The notes below the pieces were generated by a model. The model was not told where the DNA came from. It was given only the letters and a program-made list of their open reading frames with translations, and searched no databases. Shown here piece after piece: positions 17,779 to 26,093 of a stretch of 64,000 bases of DNA. Source of the DNA: Salegentibacter sp. Lineage in GTDB: Bacteria > Bacteroidota > Bacteroidia > Flavobacteriales > Flavobacteriaceae. The stretch is taken from contig JAGXIH010000020.1 of NCBI GenBank assembly GCA_024635795.1, positions 124,001 through 188,000 on the forward strand, read 5' to 3'. Position 1 is the first letter of the stretch; each line of letters opens with the position of its first letter. The translations under genes were made by a program, and so were the position numbers.

Positions 17779-20136
17779 TTATTCAATTATTAATTGATCA
17801 TCCTCTAAACCTTCGGAAGAGGCACTGATTTTAAGAGCATCAGAAAAAGATTCCGTTCTTAAAAGAACCGTTGTGATTCCGGCTTCTGTAATATTTTCTG
17901 GACCAATTAATTCAGCATTACTGCCTTCCAAAGTGAATTTTACCGGGTTATCTGCGGTTGGCACGAGATTTCCGTTTTCGTCCAGTATTTTGGCGTAAAT
18001 AAATACAAGATCAGGAGTATTTGCAGCGAGTTCTTTCCCTGAGAAGTCTACTGATAACTCAATTTTAGAAGCTTTCCCCGGTGTTTCCACCGAATGTGAA
18101 GCTACTTCATTTCCATCTATATAACCTATGGCTTTTAGCTCTCCAGGGGTAAATTCATTTAATTTGAATACAAAAGGCGGAAATAGAAGCTCATCTGATA
18201 TTTCGTTTCTTTCAGGTGCCTTTCTTTCGATCAATTCGTCATTTAAATAGAGCGCAACTTCTTCAGTATTACTAAAAACCTTGATGTTTTTAGTCGAATT
18301 TTCTGTCCAGTAACTAGCGATAAAAACCATGGGGTCAGAAAAATCATGAGTATAAGGCGCTTTCTGACTCTTATAAAAATAATAGGCAAATTTGGGAATC
18401 CTGAAAATATCAGAAATTCCCGAGGCTTCAAGATCGTCGCTATAACCCCGATTATAATCAAACATTAACCAATTGGCGTGACCAATGGTTTGTTCTCCAC
18501 GAAGGTTACTATTAAAAGCTTCCTGATAGTTTAAGGCTTGTTGCAACAAGCCCTTTTCCCCCGCCCCGCGAAGTTGCCGGCTGGAACGTTCACTTTCTTT
18601 TAGATCGCTAAACGCCTTTTGATTAAATCCGGCATTTTGGGCATAATACTCCCAGTCCCCATATTCGGCTATAAGAATTGGTCTGTTGGGTTTATTATAA
18701 TCGTTCCAGTATTCTGGAGGTTTAGCGTGTTGTCTTGCCGGAATAAACAAATCGTATGAGGTATGGTCAATCCAGCCGGCAGTAAAGATATTCTCATAGG
18801 GCAATTCAGCTTTTAAAATGCTATTTGCCCTAATCATGAATTCTTCTGTCATTGCGGATTCATTCAGGGAGTTCTCCCAAAAAACGATACTGGGATGATT
18901 CCGGTCTCTTCTCGCCATATCCTTAATATCCTGGATCGCATTTTCTACAAACTCCCCTTCCTCATAATATTGCCAGCCGGGAATAGCATTCATAACCAGT
19001 AAACCCAGTTCATCACAAGCTTCAACAAAAGCAGTAGCATGAGGATAATGAGACAATCGCACAAAGTTGAATCCGGCTTCCTTTATCTTATAAGCATCGC
19101 GGTATTGCGCCTCATCGGAAAGCGCATAACCAACGTAGGGATATTCCTGGTGGCGATTAGTGCCGTTTATAAATAGATTCTCGCCATTTAATAAAAAAAC
19201 ATTCCCCTGAAGCTCGATTTCTCTGATTCCGGTTTTTATACTTTTTGAATCGACTAAATTTCCATCAGCAAAAACATCTATTTGTACCTCATAAAGATTC
19301 GGATTTTTGGGAGACCACAAAAGTGGATCCTCAATATTGATCTCTTCGGAAATCGAAATAGCTCCTCCAGCTTCTACAGACTTTTCTGAAGAAGTAAACT
19401 TGGATTCCTTTCCATTTTTATCTGAAAAAGTGATTCCCAACTGAAGATCACTGGCAGTCTCACTTTCATTTATGATATGGGTTTTAATAATACCTGAAGC
19501 CTTTTGGGTTGTAATCGAGTCAAAGTGTACCAAAACCCCGCCGCTATTCACTTCATCTGCATGCACCGCATCGGTAATATAAATTTTGTTGGTTCTAATC
19601 AGGTGAATATTTCGGTAAATCCCACCGTACAGATTAAAATCGAGGTCTTTTAGAATTTTTCCCGGCGGAATTGTAGTGTCATCAATATTTAAAACTTCAA
19701 CTTTTATAATATTTGAAGAATTTTCCTTTAAATGATCTGTCGCATCTACGGTAAAAGGTAAATACCCACCCTTATGCGTTTTTACAAGTGAATTATTAAT
19801 AAAAACCTTTGCTTCCTGCATCACTCCTTCAAAATGCAAAAACCATTTTTTGCCATTTAAGGAGTCAATATCTATAGTCTTTTTATAAACAGCTTTTCCT
19901 TGCCATTGATCGTTAACGACCAGGGGTTCTATCTTTGTGGTGTGTGGAATATGGGCTGTTTCCCAGTTATCATTTAGCGTGTTTTCTACTCTCTGAAATT
20001 GCCATTCTTTTCCGAAATTCTCCACCAGCCTTGCTGAAGCAATGCTATTCTCATTATCGGTACCTTTTTTAGGGGAACAGGCCATGAAATGCAAGTTTCC
20101 CAGAAGCATAAACAAAAGTAGTTTTATATATTTCAC
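17779..20136 (-). CDS. GH2 glycosidase lipoprotein, beta-galactosidase-like
   Basis: A 785-residue lipoprotein (lipobox LHFMAC, Cys20) with all GH2 parts in order. These are the N-terminal sugar-binding sandwich (about 35-185), the immunoglobulin-like domain (about 190-305), and the TIM barrel (about 307-600), with acid/base Glu426 in WENSLNESAM and nucleophile Glu491 in ILIAEYGDWEYY. The C-terminal beta domains include a Big-like segment (KIELSVDFSGKELAANTPD). The motif NFVRLSHYPHATAFVEACDELGLLV is typical of GH2 but the split is mine. Beta-galactosidase is favoured by the adjoining galactose operon; beta-glucuronidase or beta-mannosidase cannot be excluded. It is first in a two-gene operon with the GH5-like gene, with a promoter overlapping a putative Nudix-regulator operator. 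Confidence 0.85.
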   Translation of the reverse strand: MKYIKLLLFMLLGNLHFMACSPKKGTDNENSIASARLVENFGKEWQFQRVENTLNDNWETAHIPHTTKIEPLVVNDQWQGKAVYKKTIDIDSLNGKKWFLHFEGVMQEAKVFINNSLVKTHKGGYLPFTVDATDHLKENSSNIIKVEVLNIDDTTIPPGKILKDLDFNLYGGIYRNIHLIRTNKIYITDAVHADEVNSGGVLVHFDSITTQKASGIIKTHIINESETASDLQLGITFSDKNGKESKFTSSEKSVEAGGAISISEEINIEDPLLWSPKNPNLYEVQIDVFADGNLVDSKSIKTGIREIELQGNVFLLNGENLFINGTNRHQEYPYVGYALSDEAQYRDAYKIKEAGFNFVRLSHYPHATAFVEACDELGLLVMNAIPGWQYYEEGEFVENAIQDIKDMARRDRNHPSIVFWENSLNESAMTEEFMIRANSILKAELPYENIFTAGWIDHTSYDLFIPARQHAKPPEYWNDYNKPNRPILIAEYGDWEYYAQNAGFNQKAFSDLKESERSSRQLRGAGEKGLLQQALNYQEAFNSNLRGEQTIGHANWLMFDYNRGYSDDLEASGISDIFRIPKFAYYFYKSQKAPYTHDFSDPMVFIASYWTENSTKNIKVFSNTEEVALYLNDELIERKAPERNEISDELLFPPFVFKLNEFTPGELKAIGYIDGNEVASHSVETPGKASKIELSVDFSGKELAANTPDLVFIYAKILDENGNLVPTADNPVKFTLEGSNAELIGPENITEAGITTVLLRTESFSDALKISASSEGLEDDQLIIE

Positions 20137-20182
20137 GGCTCTAATAATTAATATTTATGACTCAATTCCCTAATAAGTTTTA

Positions 20183-20213
20183 TAAATGTAAAATTTACAA
20201 TTATTTCAGCAAA
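20183..20213 (-). promoter_or_regulatory. candidate promoter of the GH2-GH5 operon
   Basis: On the minus strand a -33 box TTTG (complement of 20210-20213) and a -7 box TACATTTA (complement of 20183-20190) are separated by 19 bp, the Bacteroidetes norm. The -7 box overlaps a perfect palindrome (20187-20199), as expected for repression. Confidence 0.55.
20187..20199. promoter_or_regulatory. candidate operator TGTAAAATTTACA of the galactose regulator
   Basis: Perfect 13-bp palindrome overlapping the -7 box of the GH2 promoter. Its 11-bp core GTAAAATTTAC resembles GTAAATTATAC before galK (21037-21047) and GTAATAATTAC before the symporter (25059-25069). Confidence 0.5.
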
Positions 20214-20273
20214 AACAAAGAAATCTTCCCATTATATTCATAAGAAGAACGATTAAATGTTTAGGAATATGAA

Positions 20274-20978
20274 TCAGACTATTCCAAAATCATATCCTGA
20301 TTTCAGTAATTTCTGATATTTTTTTTGATCAAACTTATAAAGAAATGCACCCCGGCGGGAGCTTGATTTGTCCTTTTCGTCAAGTTTTATTAGCACATTC
20401 AGGGAAAGAAGTTTCTTTCGAAAATTCCTTCCATCCAATTCCTTCTGGTAGATAACTTCATAGAGTTTCTGCAGCTGGGGAATGGTGAATTTCTCGGGTA
20501 AAAGTTCAAAACCAATAGGTTGATATCGGGCCTTTCTTCGTAATTTTTCAAGACCGTCGGCCAACATCTTATCATGGTCCAAAACAAGCCCGGGCACCTC
20601 ATTTATGTCGAACCAATGAGCTCCATGACTTTCCACCAGCTTTTTGTCATAATCATTTATCCTTATTAAAGCGTACTGCACAATAGAAATGGTTCTATAG
20701 CCGGGATCACGTTCGGCCGCGCCATAGGCACCCAGTTGCTCCATAAAAACATTCTCCAGGCCGGTGATTTCAGCAAGAACTCTTTTAGCGGCTTCCTCCA
20801 CATCTTCATCCAAATTCACAAAACTGCCTATTAAAGACCATTCTCCTTTCCTGGGTTCTACTCTTCGTCTAAAAACCAGTAATTTTAGTTGTCCCTCATC
20901 AAAACCAAAGATCAAACAATCTGTGGCCACATACATTTTTTCACTGCGCTGATAGAAATCGATTAAAGTTTCGGGCAT
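20274..20978 (-). CDS. Nudix-domain transcriptional regulator (NrtR/AraR type), probable galactose regulator
   Basis: A 234-residue protein with an N-terminal Nudix fold (about 12-150) and a C-terminal winged helix (about 155-234, with FTIPQLQKLYEVIYQKELD and NFRKKLLSL). The Nudix box aligns at residues 51-74, but the metal-binding Glu positions are altered: the helix reads RVLAEITGL, so two of the catalytic Glu are Val67 and Ile71 and the second Gly is Ser52. Hydrolase activity is therefore unlikely and the domain is probably a ligand sensor, as proposed for sugar-responsive members in Bacteroidetes. It is divergent from galK with a 105-bp shared control region and downstream of the GH2-GH5 operon. 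Galactose as effector is inferred from neighbours. Confidence 0.87.
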   Translation of the reverse strand: MPETLIDFYQRSEKMYVATDCLIFGFDEGQLKLLVFRRRVEPRKGEWSLIGSFVNLDEDVEEAAKRVLAEITGLENVFMEQLGAYGAAERDPGYRTISIVQYALIRINDYDKKLVESHGAHWFDINEVPGLVLDHDKMLADGLEKLRRKARYQPIGFELLPEKFTIPQLQKLYEVIYQKELDGRNFRKKLLSLNVLIKLDEKDKSSSRRGAFLYKFDQKKYQKLLKSGYDFGIV

Positions 20979-21019
20979 CTATTAAAATTTTGCTTAAATA
21001 TATGGAAAAGAAAATTTTC

Positions 21020-21041
21020 TTTACAAGCAGATGAATGTAAA
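21020..21041. repeat. inverted repeat TTTACA-N10-TGTAAA in regulator/galK control region
   Basis: Perfect 6-bp arms at 21020-21025 and 21036-21041. The right arm is also the left half of the candidate operator GTAAATTATAC. This could be two half-sites for a dimer, or a looped pair. Confidence 0.4.
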
Positions 21042-21047
21042 TTATAC
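21037..21047. promoter_or_regulatory. candidate galactose-regulator operator upstream of galK
   Basis: GTAAATTATAC, an imperfect 11-bp palindrome matching the GTAAWNWTTAC pattern except at one base. It lies in the spacer just upstream of the galK -7 box, suiting repression. Confidence 0.45.
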
Positions 21048-21053
21048 CTTTAT

Positions 21054-21061
21054 TATCTTTG
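21054..21061 (+). promoter_or_regulatory. candidate -7 box of galKT
   Basis: TATCTTTG, a full TAnnTTTG match, 22 bp before the TTG start codon of galK. The mRNA leader would be only about 16 nt. Confidence 0.55.
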
Positions 21062-21083
21062 TAACTCACTAAAGTTTTAAGTA

Positions 21084-22235
21084 TTGAACAAGGAATTCAG
21101 TTTTAAAAATTATAAAGATTTTTCGGGCCAGGTTGAAATAGAATCCCCCGGACGCATAAACCTCATTGGAGAGCATACCGATTATAATAACGGTTTTGTG
21201 ATGCCCACTGCAATTGACAAAAAGATCTATTTTAAACTCCGTAAAAACTATAAAGGTTCCCTTTGCCGAATTTACAGTGAAACTTATAATTCCTCTTTTG
21301 AGTTTAGTTTGAACAAGATCAAAAGAAGCAAAAATGCCTGGGAAAATTATATTCTCGGTGTGGTCAATGAAATGCAGAAATTAGGAAAACAACTTGGCGG
21401 CTTCGATTGTATTTTAAAGAGTGACATACCCATTGGAGCAGGAATAAGTTCATCAGCAGCTTTAGAATGCGGCCTGGCGAGCGGATTGAACGAGTTATTT
21501 GACCTGCAGCTTAGCAAGATTGACATCATTGAACTCGCTCAACGTGCAGAACATAATTTCGTTGGTTCCAATTGCGGAATTATGGATCAGTATGCCTCGG
21601 TAATGAGTAAAGAAGATCACTTAATTCTTCTGGATTGCGAAAGCCTCGATGCGGAATACATTCCGGCCGATTTCAAGAATTGTAAAATTTTACTACTGAA
21701 CACCAGGGTTTCCCACAGCCTGGCCGATAGTGAGTACAACACCCGCAGGCAGGAATGTGAAGAAGGAGTTAGAATTATTGCTGGAGAAAATTCGCAAGTA
21801 AAAAGTTTGCGCGATGTAGATGAACAAATGCTTGAACATTTTAAAGATAAATTACCCGGCAGAATCTATGATCGATGTAGCTATGTGATCGAGGAAAACA
21901 AAAGGGTGCAAAAAGCTGCTAAAGCTATTAAAAATAGTGATCTTAAGGAATTTGGCAAGCTGATGTATGCATCTCACGAAGGGCTTCAGCATAAATACGA
22001 AGTGAGTTGTCCCGAATTGGATTTCCTTGTGGATCTTGCCCGTGATAAAGATTTTATTCACGGTGCCCGGATGATGGGCGGTGGCTTTGGCGGATGCACC
22101 ATCAACATTATCGAAGCTGACAAAATTGATAATTTTATCCAGGAAGCAGATAAAACCTATTTCAATGAATTCGGGTTACACCCGGAACCAATTATCGTTG
22201 AAGCCGATGCCGGCACCATTATCCACAAAAACTAA
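21084..22235 (+). CDS. galK: galactokinase
   Basis: Phosphorylates galactose to galactose-1-phosphate in the cytoplasm (Leloir pathway). The 383-residue GHMP kinase shows the galactokinase signature GRINLIGEHTDYNNGFVMP (23-41), the ATP-binding motif PIGAGISSSAALECGLASGL, a Mg/catalytic region NCGIMDQYASVM, and the C-terminal GHMP motif GARMMGGGFGGCTI. The start is TTG at 21084; there is no in-frame ATG before the conserved signature, and the length to the motif fits the family. It is the first gene of galKT, with 4 nt before galT. The candidate operator and a -7 box lie immediately upstream, divergent from the Nudix regulator. Confidence 0.96.
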   Translation: MNKEFSFKNYKDFSGQVEIESPGRINLIGEHTDYNNGFVMPTAIDKKIYFKLRKNYKGSLCRIYSETYNSSFEFSLNKIKRSKNAWENYILGVVNEMQKLGKQLGGFDCILKSDIPIGAGISSSAALECGLASGLNELFDLQLSKIDIIELAQRAEHNFVGSNCGIMDQYASVMSKEDHLILLDCESLDAEYIPADFKNCKILLLNTRVSHSLADSEYNTRRQECEEGVRIIAGENSQVKSLRDVDEQMLEHFKDKLPGRIYDRCSYVIEENKRVQKAAKAIKNSDLKEFGKLMYASHEGLQHKYEVSCPELDFLVDLARDKDFIHGARMMGGGFGGCTINIIEADKIDNFIQEADKTYFNEFGLHPEPIIVEADAGTIIHKN

Positions 22236-22239
22236 GATC

Positions 22240-23280
22240 ATGAGCACAGATATCAATACAACACCACACAGAAGATATAATATACTAACCGGGGAATGGA
22301 TCCTGGTTTCTCCACACCGGACCAAACGACCCTGGCAAGGAAAAACCGAGAAACAAACCACCGAAAAAAGGGAAACTTACGATCCCACCTGTTACCTGTG
22401 TCCTGGAAATACGCGTAACAGCGGAAAAACCAATCCTGATTACAAAAAGCCTTTTTCTTTTGAAAATGACTTCCCGTCACTTTTACCGGAAAATCCTTCG
22501 GAAGCCTATGAACAAGATCTTCTAAAAGCCGAACCTGAAAGTGGCATCTGTAAAGTGGTATGTTTCTCACCAGATCATTCCCTTACACTTCCAATAATGA
22601 GAGTTGAAGATATTGCTGAAGTAGTAAAGTTGTGGAAAAGAGAGTATGCTGAATTAGGTGCGCAGGAGAACATAAACTATGTCCAGATCTTTGAAAATAA
22701 AGGTGACATAATGGGATGCAGCAATCCGCATCCCCACGGGCAGATCTGGTCTCAGAAGTCTATTCCTACCGAGGTTCAGAAAAAATCTACCCATTTAAAA
22801 GCACATTGGGAGAAAACAAACCGAAGCCTGCTTGCAGATTATCTAAAGCAGGAATTAGAATTAAAAGAACGAATACTTGAAGAGACTGAACACTTTGTTG
22901 CGCTTATCCCCTACTGGGCGGTATGGCCTTTCGAAGCGATGATTATTCCAAAGAATCATTATCAGCATATCGGGCAACTGAACGAAGAAGAGGAAAGAGA
23001 TTTTGCGAAAATTATAAAGAAGCTTACCATTAAATACGATAACCTATTTGAAACTTCTTTTCCATACTCTTCGGGGATACACCAGGCTCCCACTGATGGC
23101 CAGGAATACCCGGAATGGCATTTCCATATGAGTTTTTACCCGCCACTGCTACGCTCTGCCACGATTAAGAAGTTCATGGTAGGCTATGAAATGTTTGCAG
23201 GTCCGCAGCGGGATATTACCGCGGAACAAGCTGTTCAGAGATTACGAGAATTACCGGAGGAACATTACACCTTCCAGTAA
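22240..23280 (+). CDS. galT: galactose-1-phosphate uridylyltransferase
   Basis: Exchanges UDP between UDP-glucose and galactose-1-phosphate. I start it at the ATG at 22240 (MSTDINTTPHRRYN), 4 nt after galK, giving 346 residues, the usual length; an upstream open frame inside galK would add an unrelated 53 residues. Family marks are YNILTGEWILVSPHRTKRPW at the N terminus, the metal-site pair TCYLCPG, and the uridylylated His motif SNPHPHGQIW. The late histidine motif EWHFHMSFYPP is also present. galT converges with the symporter gene, whose stop is only 16 bp away with no terminator hairpin in the gap. UDP-galactose 4-epimerase is not in the window. Confidence 0.96.
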   Translation: MSTDINTTPHRRYNILTGEWILVSPHRTKRPWQGKTEKQTTEKRETYDPTCYLCPGNTRNSGKTNPDYKKPFSFENDFPSLLPENPSEAYEQDLLKAEPESGICKVVCFSPDHSLTLPIMRVEDIAEVVKLWKREYAELGAQENINYVQIFENKGDIMGCSNPHPHGQIWSQKSIPTEVQKKSTHLKAHWEKTNRSLLADYLKQELELKERILEETEHFVALIPYWAVWPFEAMIIPKNHYQHIGQLNEEEERDFAKIIKKLTIKYDNLFETSFPYSSGIHQAPTDGQEYPEWHFHMSFYPPLLRSATIKKFMVGYEMFAGPQRDITAEQAVQRLRELPEEHYTFQ

Positions 23281-23296
23281 TTTTAAAGCTTCTTTC

Positions 23297-24973
23297 TTAC
23301 CAGAATAAGGCGTAAAGCATTACCAGAATAAGCAGCACTGCGAAACTTCCGATATTAAAAGCCGATCCGGTTTTGAATAATTCCTTACTTAAAGGAATAG
23401 ATTTCTCGTGGTTTTTGCCTTTTCCTTCCACCAGGCTAATGACCACCATTAATGCCATAGTAAGAAGCCAGGTCGCCATCATTTGATGCATAAATGGAAG
23501 ATTAAGGAAGAACGGACTATCAATCCATCCGTTTGGCCCTATTTTGAAGTAAAAGGCAATTGGGATGGACGCCAGCACTCCATAAATGGCAGCCTTATTT
23601 GTAGTTTTCCTCCAGAAAAGTCCGAGGATAAATACCGCCAGAATTCCCGGGCTTACAACCCCCGTATATTCCTGAATGTATTGGAACACCTGGCCAAGAT
23701 TCTTTAATTGAGGCGCCAGAATCACCGCGATAATAAGGGCAACAGAAGCTGAGATACGCCCAACTTTTACCAATCCCTTTTCAGATTTTCCTTTTTGGAA
23801 ATAGGGCTTATATATATCCATCGTGAATATGGTCGCGGTAGAATTCAGCATTGAAGCTACAGAAGATACGATGGCTGCAGCAAGGGCAGCCAAAACGAGG
23901 CCTTTAAGTCCTGCCGGGATGAATTCTTTTATCAACCAGGGAGCCGCATTATCGTTAATTATATTTCCCGTACCCGAAAAGAAAGAAATATCGGTAAATG
24001 CAGAAGAAATCTCTCCGTTTGGACCAGTATTCATTACAAAAGCGATAATACCGGGAATTACTACTATAAGTGGAATTACCAACTTAAGGAATGCCGCCAG
24101 CACAATACCTTTTTGAGATTCCTTTAAGCTTTTTGCAGCCAGAGTTCTTTGAATAATATACTGGTTAAAACCCCAGTAATAAAGGTTGGCTACCCACATA
24201 CCACCAAGCAATACGGCCAGACCCGGAAGGTCCCACCAGGCATCTTTCCCATTGGGCGTGATGATCTCACCTTTTTCAAGGATCATCGAGAATTTGTCTG
24301 GAACCTGTTCATAGATAGAAACCATTCCGTTTATAACTCCGCCCCCATCAGTAACATTATCAAGAGCTATATAAGTCATAATCAATCCACCGATAATAAG
24401 TAAAATAACCTGTACAACATCGGTCCAGGCTACCGCCGAAAGTCCTCCATACAGTGAATAAGCGGCAGCAAAAAGAGCAAGTCCGAAAATTGAATAAAGA
24501 AAAAGGGAACCATCGCCATCACCAATAATGGTATCCAGTGCAGTAGCTCCCAGGTATAGTACCGAGGTAAGGTTTACAAAAATGAAAAGGGCAATCCAGA
24601 ATATAGCAAGGATAGTTTTGAGACTTGTACCGTAACGTACCTCTACAAATTCAGGGATAGTATAAAGTCCTTTTTTAATGAAAATAGGCAGGAAAAATTT
24701 ACCTACTATGAGAAGCGTTAATGCCGCCATCCATTCATACGAAGCGATCGCAAGGCCTATTGCAAAGCCAGAACCCGACATTCCTATAAATTGTTCTGCA
24801 GAGATATTGGCAGCGATCAATGAGGCTCCAATAGCCCACCAGGGAAGCGATTTACCTGCCAGGAAATAATCTTCAGAAGTACTTCCTTTCCCCCGGGAAA
24901 CCCACAACCCGATCGCAACGATGCTTAATGCATAAACAACAAAAACCAACTGATCTAAAAATCCAAACTCCAT
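23297..24973 (-). CDS. sodium/sugar symporter (SSS/SGLT family), probable galactose importer
   Basis: Inner-membrane Na+-coupled symporter of 558 residues with about 14 membrane helices. Signatures are GSASY-type turns near the N terminus (GSGFAIGLAIASYEWMAAL), the SSS motif YSLYGGLSAVAWTDVVQ in helix 5, and the sugar-transporter region VANLYYWGFNQYIIQRTLAA. The last resembles vertebrate SGLT and Vibrio vSGLT (family knowledge). It begins MEFGFLDQLVFVVYALSI and ends in a final helix. It is the only galactose-locus transporter here, convergent with galT and downstream of galM on the same strand. The upstream 111 bp contains a 34-bp perfect palindrome and a GTAATAATTAC site, so it likely has its own promoter rather than relying on galM. 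Confidence 0.93.
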   Translation of the reverse strand: MEFGFLDQLVFVVYALSIVAIGLWVSRGKGSTSEDYFLAGKSLPWWAIGASLIAANISAEQFIGMSGSGFAIGLAIASYEWMAALTLLIVGKFFLPIFIKKGLYTIPEFVEVRYGTSLKTILAIFWIALFIFVNLTSVLYLGATALDTIIGDGDGSLFLYSIFGLALFAAAYSLYGGLSAVAWTDVVQVILLIIGGLIMTYIALDNVTDGGGVINGMVSIYEQVPDKFSMILEKGEIITPNGKDAWWDLPGLAVLLGGMWVANLYYWGFNQYIIQRTLAAKSLKESQKGIVLAAFLKLVIPLIVVIPGIIAFVMNTGPNGEISSAFTDISFFSGTGNIINDNAAPWLIKEFIPAGLKGLVLAALAAAIVSSVASMLNSTATIFTMDIYKPYFQKGKSEKGLVKVGRISASVALIIAVILAPQLKNLGQVFQYIQEYTGVVSPGILAVFILGLFWRKTTNKAAIYGVLASIPIAFYFKIGPNGWIDSPFFLNLPFMHQMMATWLLTMALMVVISLVEGKGKNHEKSIPLSKELFKTGSAFNIGSFAVLLILVMLYALFW

Positions 24974-25024
24974 ATTTTACTGTATTATATGAAAGCTTCT
25001 ATATGCCGAGAAAGCTTGTGAAAT

Positions 25025-25058
25025 TTTCATTAAATATAAAATTTTATATTTAATGAAA
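25025..25058. repeat. 34-bp perfect AT-only-core palindrome upstream of the symporter
   Basis: Arms 25025-25041 and 25042-25058 are exact complements with no spacer. On the minus strand it contains TATATTTA (complement of 25031-25038), a plausible -7 box for the symporter. It lies between the galM stop and the symporter start, so it may be an operator, a cruciform site or a weak terminator; it lacks GC pairs and a T run, which argues against the last. Confidence 0.6.
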
Positions 25059-25069
25059 GTAATAATTAC
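25059..25069. promoter_or_regulatory. candidate galactose-regulator site GTAATAATTAC
   Basis: Perfect 11-bp palindrome directly abutting the 34-bp palindrome, 86-96 bp upstream of the symporter ATG. It fits GTAAWNWTTAC, shared with the GH2 and galK upstream regions. In AT-rich DNA a chance match is possible. Confidence 0.38.
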
Positions 25070-25084
25070 AGTTATAATTATAGG

Positions 25085-26080
25085 CTAGGAAGCTACCTGA
25101 AACTTCAGATAAATACGATTATAATACAAGTCTCCGGGCTTAAGTGTGCTGGACGGAAAATTCCTGAAATTAGGAGAATCAGGAAAATTTTGTGCTTCCA
25201 GACAGATAGAAGGATACTTCTCTGAAATCAGGGTTTTATACTCCAGATCTTCCGGTAGTTCTTCAGGAACATAAGCCACCAAGGCTGGCTGATTGGTCTT
25301 GATTTCCATTTTTATTCCGGTTAGGGGAGCAAACAACACTGCCGCATTTTCATTTTTGTCATTAATAAGTACAAAACTATCGTCTAACGGGCGATTTCCA
25401 ATAAGTTTGCTCTGGCTAAAATCTTTTGGTTGATTTTTAAGTTTTACCAGGTCTCCTGTTGGCAACATTTTATCGTTCACCTTCAGAATCTTTTTTGCTG
25501 AAATTTGAAGAAAATGATCACTTACACTACCTTCCCCATTAAGATTAAAATAAGCGTGATTTGTAATATTAACTACAGTTTTCTTATCGCTGGAGGCGGT
25601 ATATTCAATTAAAATTTCATTTTCCTCGGTGAGGGTGTATTTCACTGTGGCCTTTAAATTTCCGGGATAGCCCTCTTCCCCATCTTCACTGAAGTAAGAA
25701 AGTTTTACCGATGGATTTTCTCCTGAAGTCTGTTCTTCTATTTTCCAAATTTTATATGGAAAGCCATAATCTCCACCGTGTAGATGGACCCCGTTTTTCT
25801 GTTGAAGCTCATAGGTTTTGTCATCCAATTTAAATTTCCCACCTGAGATACGGCCTGCATAACGCCCTACGGAAGCTCCGAAACATTTATTATGGCTCTT
25901 ATAATCCGGCTTAACAAACTCAGTGGCTTTGGGAGAAACTATCACATTAGTGGGTTTACCCTTTTTATCCTTAATTATAAAACTAAGAATGGCTGCTCCA
26001 TAATTGAGAATTTCAAGCTTGTTTTGTTGCTTGTTCACCAATTGGATGGTCTTCAATTCTTCTTCTGTGATCGTTCTCAA
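25085..26080 (-). CDS. galM: aldose 1-epimerase (mutarotase)
   Basis: Interconverts beta- and alpha-galactose so that galactokinase can use it. The 331-residue protein has catalytic His in TNHAYFNLNGEG, the ligand site RYAGRISGGKFKLDDKTYEL, and the general base Glu in SICLEAQNFPDSPN. No signal peptide is present, so it is cytoplasmic. The start is TTG at 26080: an in-frame TAA lies four codons upstream and no ATG is available. It follows the DUF885 gene by 13 nt, so it seems to be the third gene of a hydrolase-peptidase-galM transcription unit, an unexpected partner set. A second, more distant epimerase-like gene is at 36989. Confidence 0.94.
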   Translation of the reverse strand: MRTITEEELKTIQLVNKQQNKLEILNYGAAILSFIIKDKKGKPTNVIVSPKATEFVKPDYKSHNKCFGASVGRYAGRISGGKFKLDDKTYELQQKNGVHLHGGDYGFPYKIWKIEEQTSGENPSVKLSYFSEDGEEGYPGNLKATVKYTLTEENEILIEYTASSDKKTVVNITNHAYFNLNGEGSVSDHFLQISAKKILKVNDKMLPTGDLVKLKNQPKDFSQSKLIGNRPLDDSFVLINDKNENAAVLFAPLTGIKMEIKTNQPALVAYVPEELPEDLEYKTLISEKYPSICLEAQNFPDSPNFRNFPSSTLKPGDLYYNRIYLKFQVAS

Positions 26081-26093
26081 TATTTCTGATTAA

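Noticed and set aside
22081-22239. Long N-terminal extension of GalT
   Set aside because: It lies inside galK in another frame; the ATG at 22240 gives the family length.
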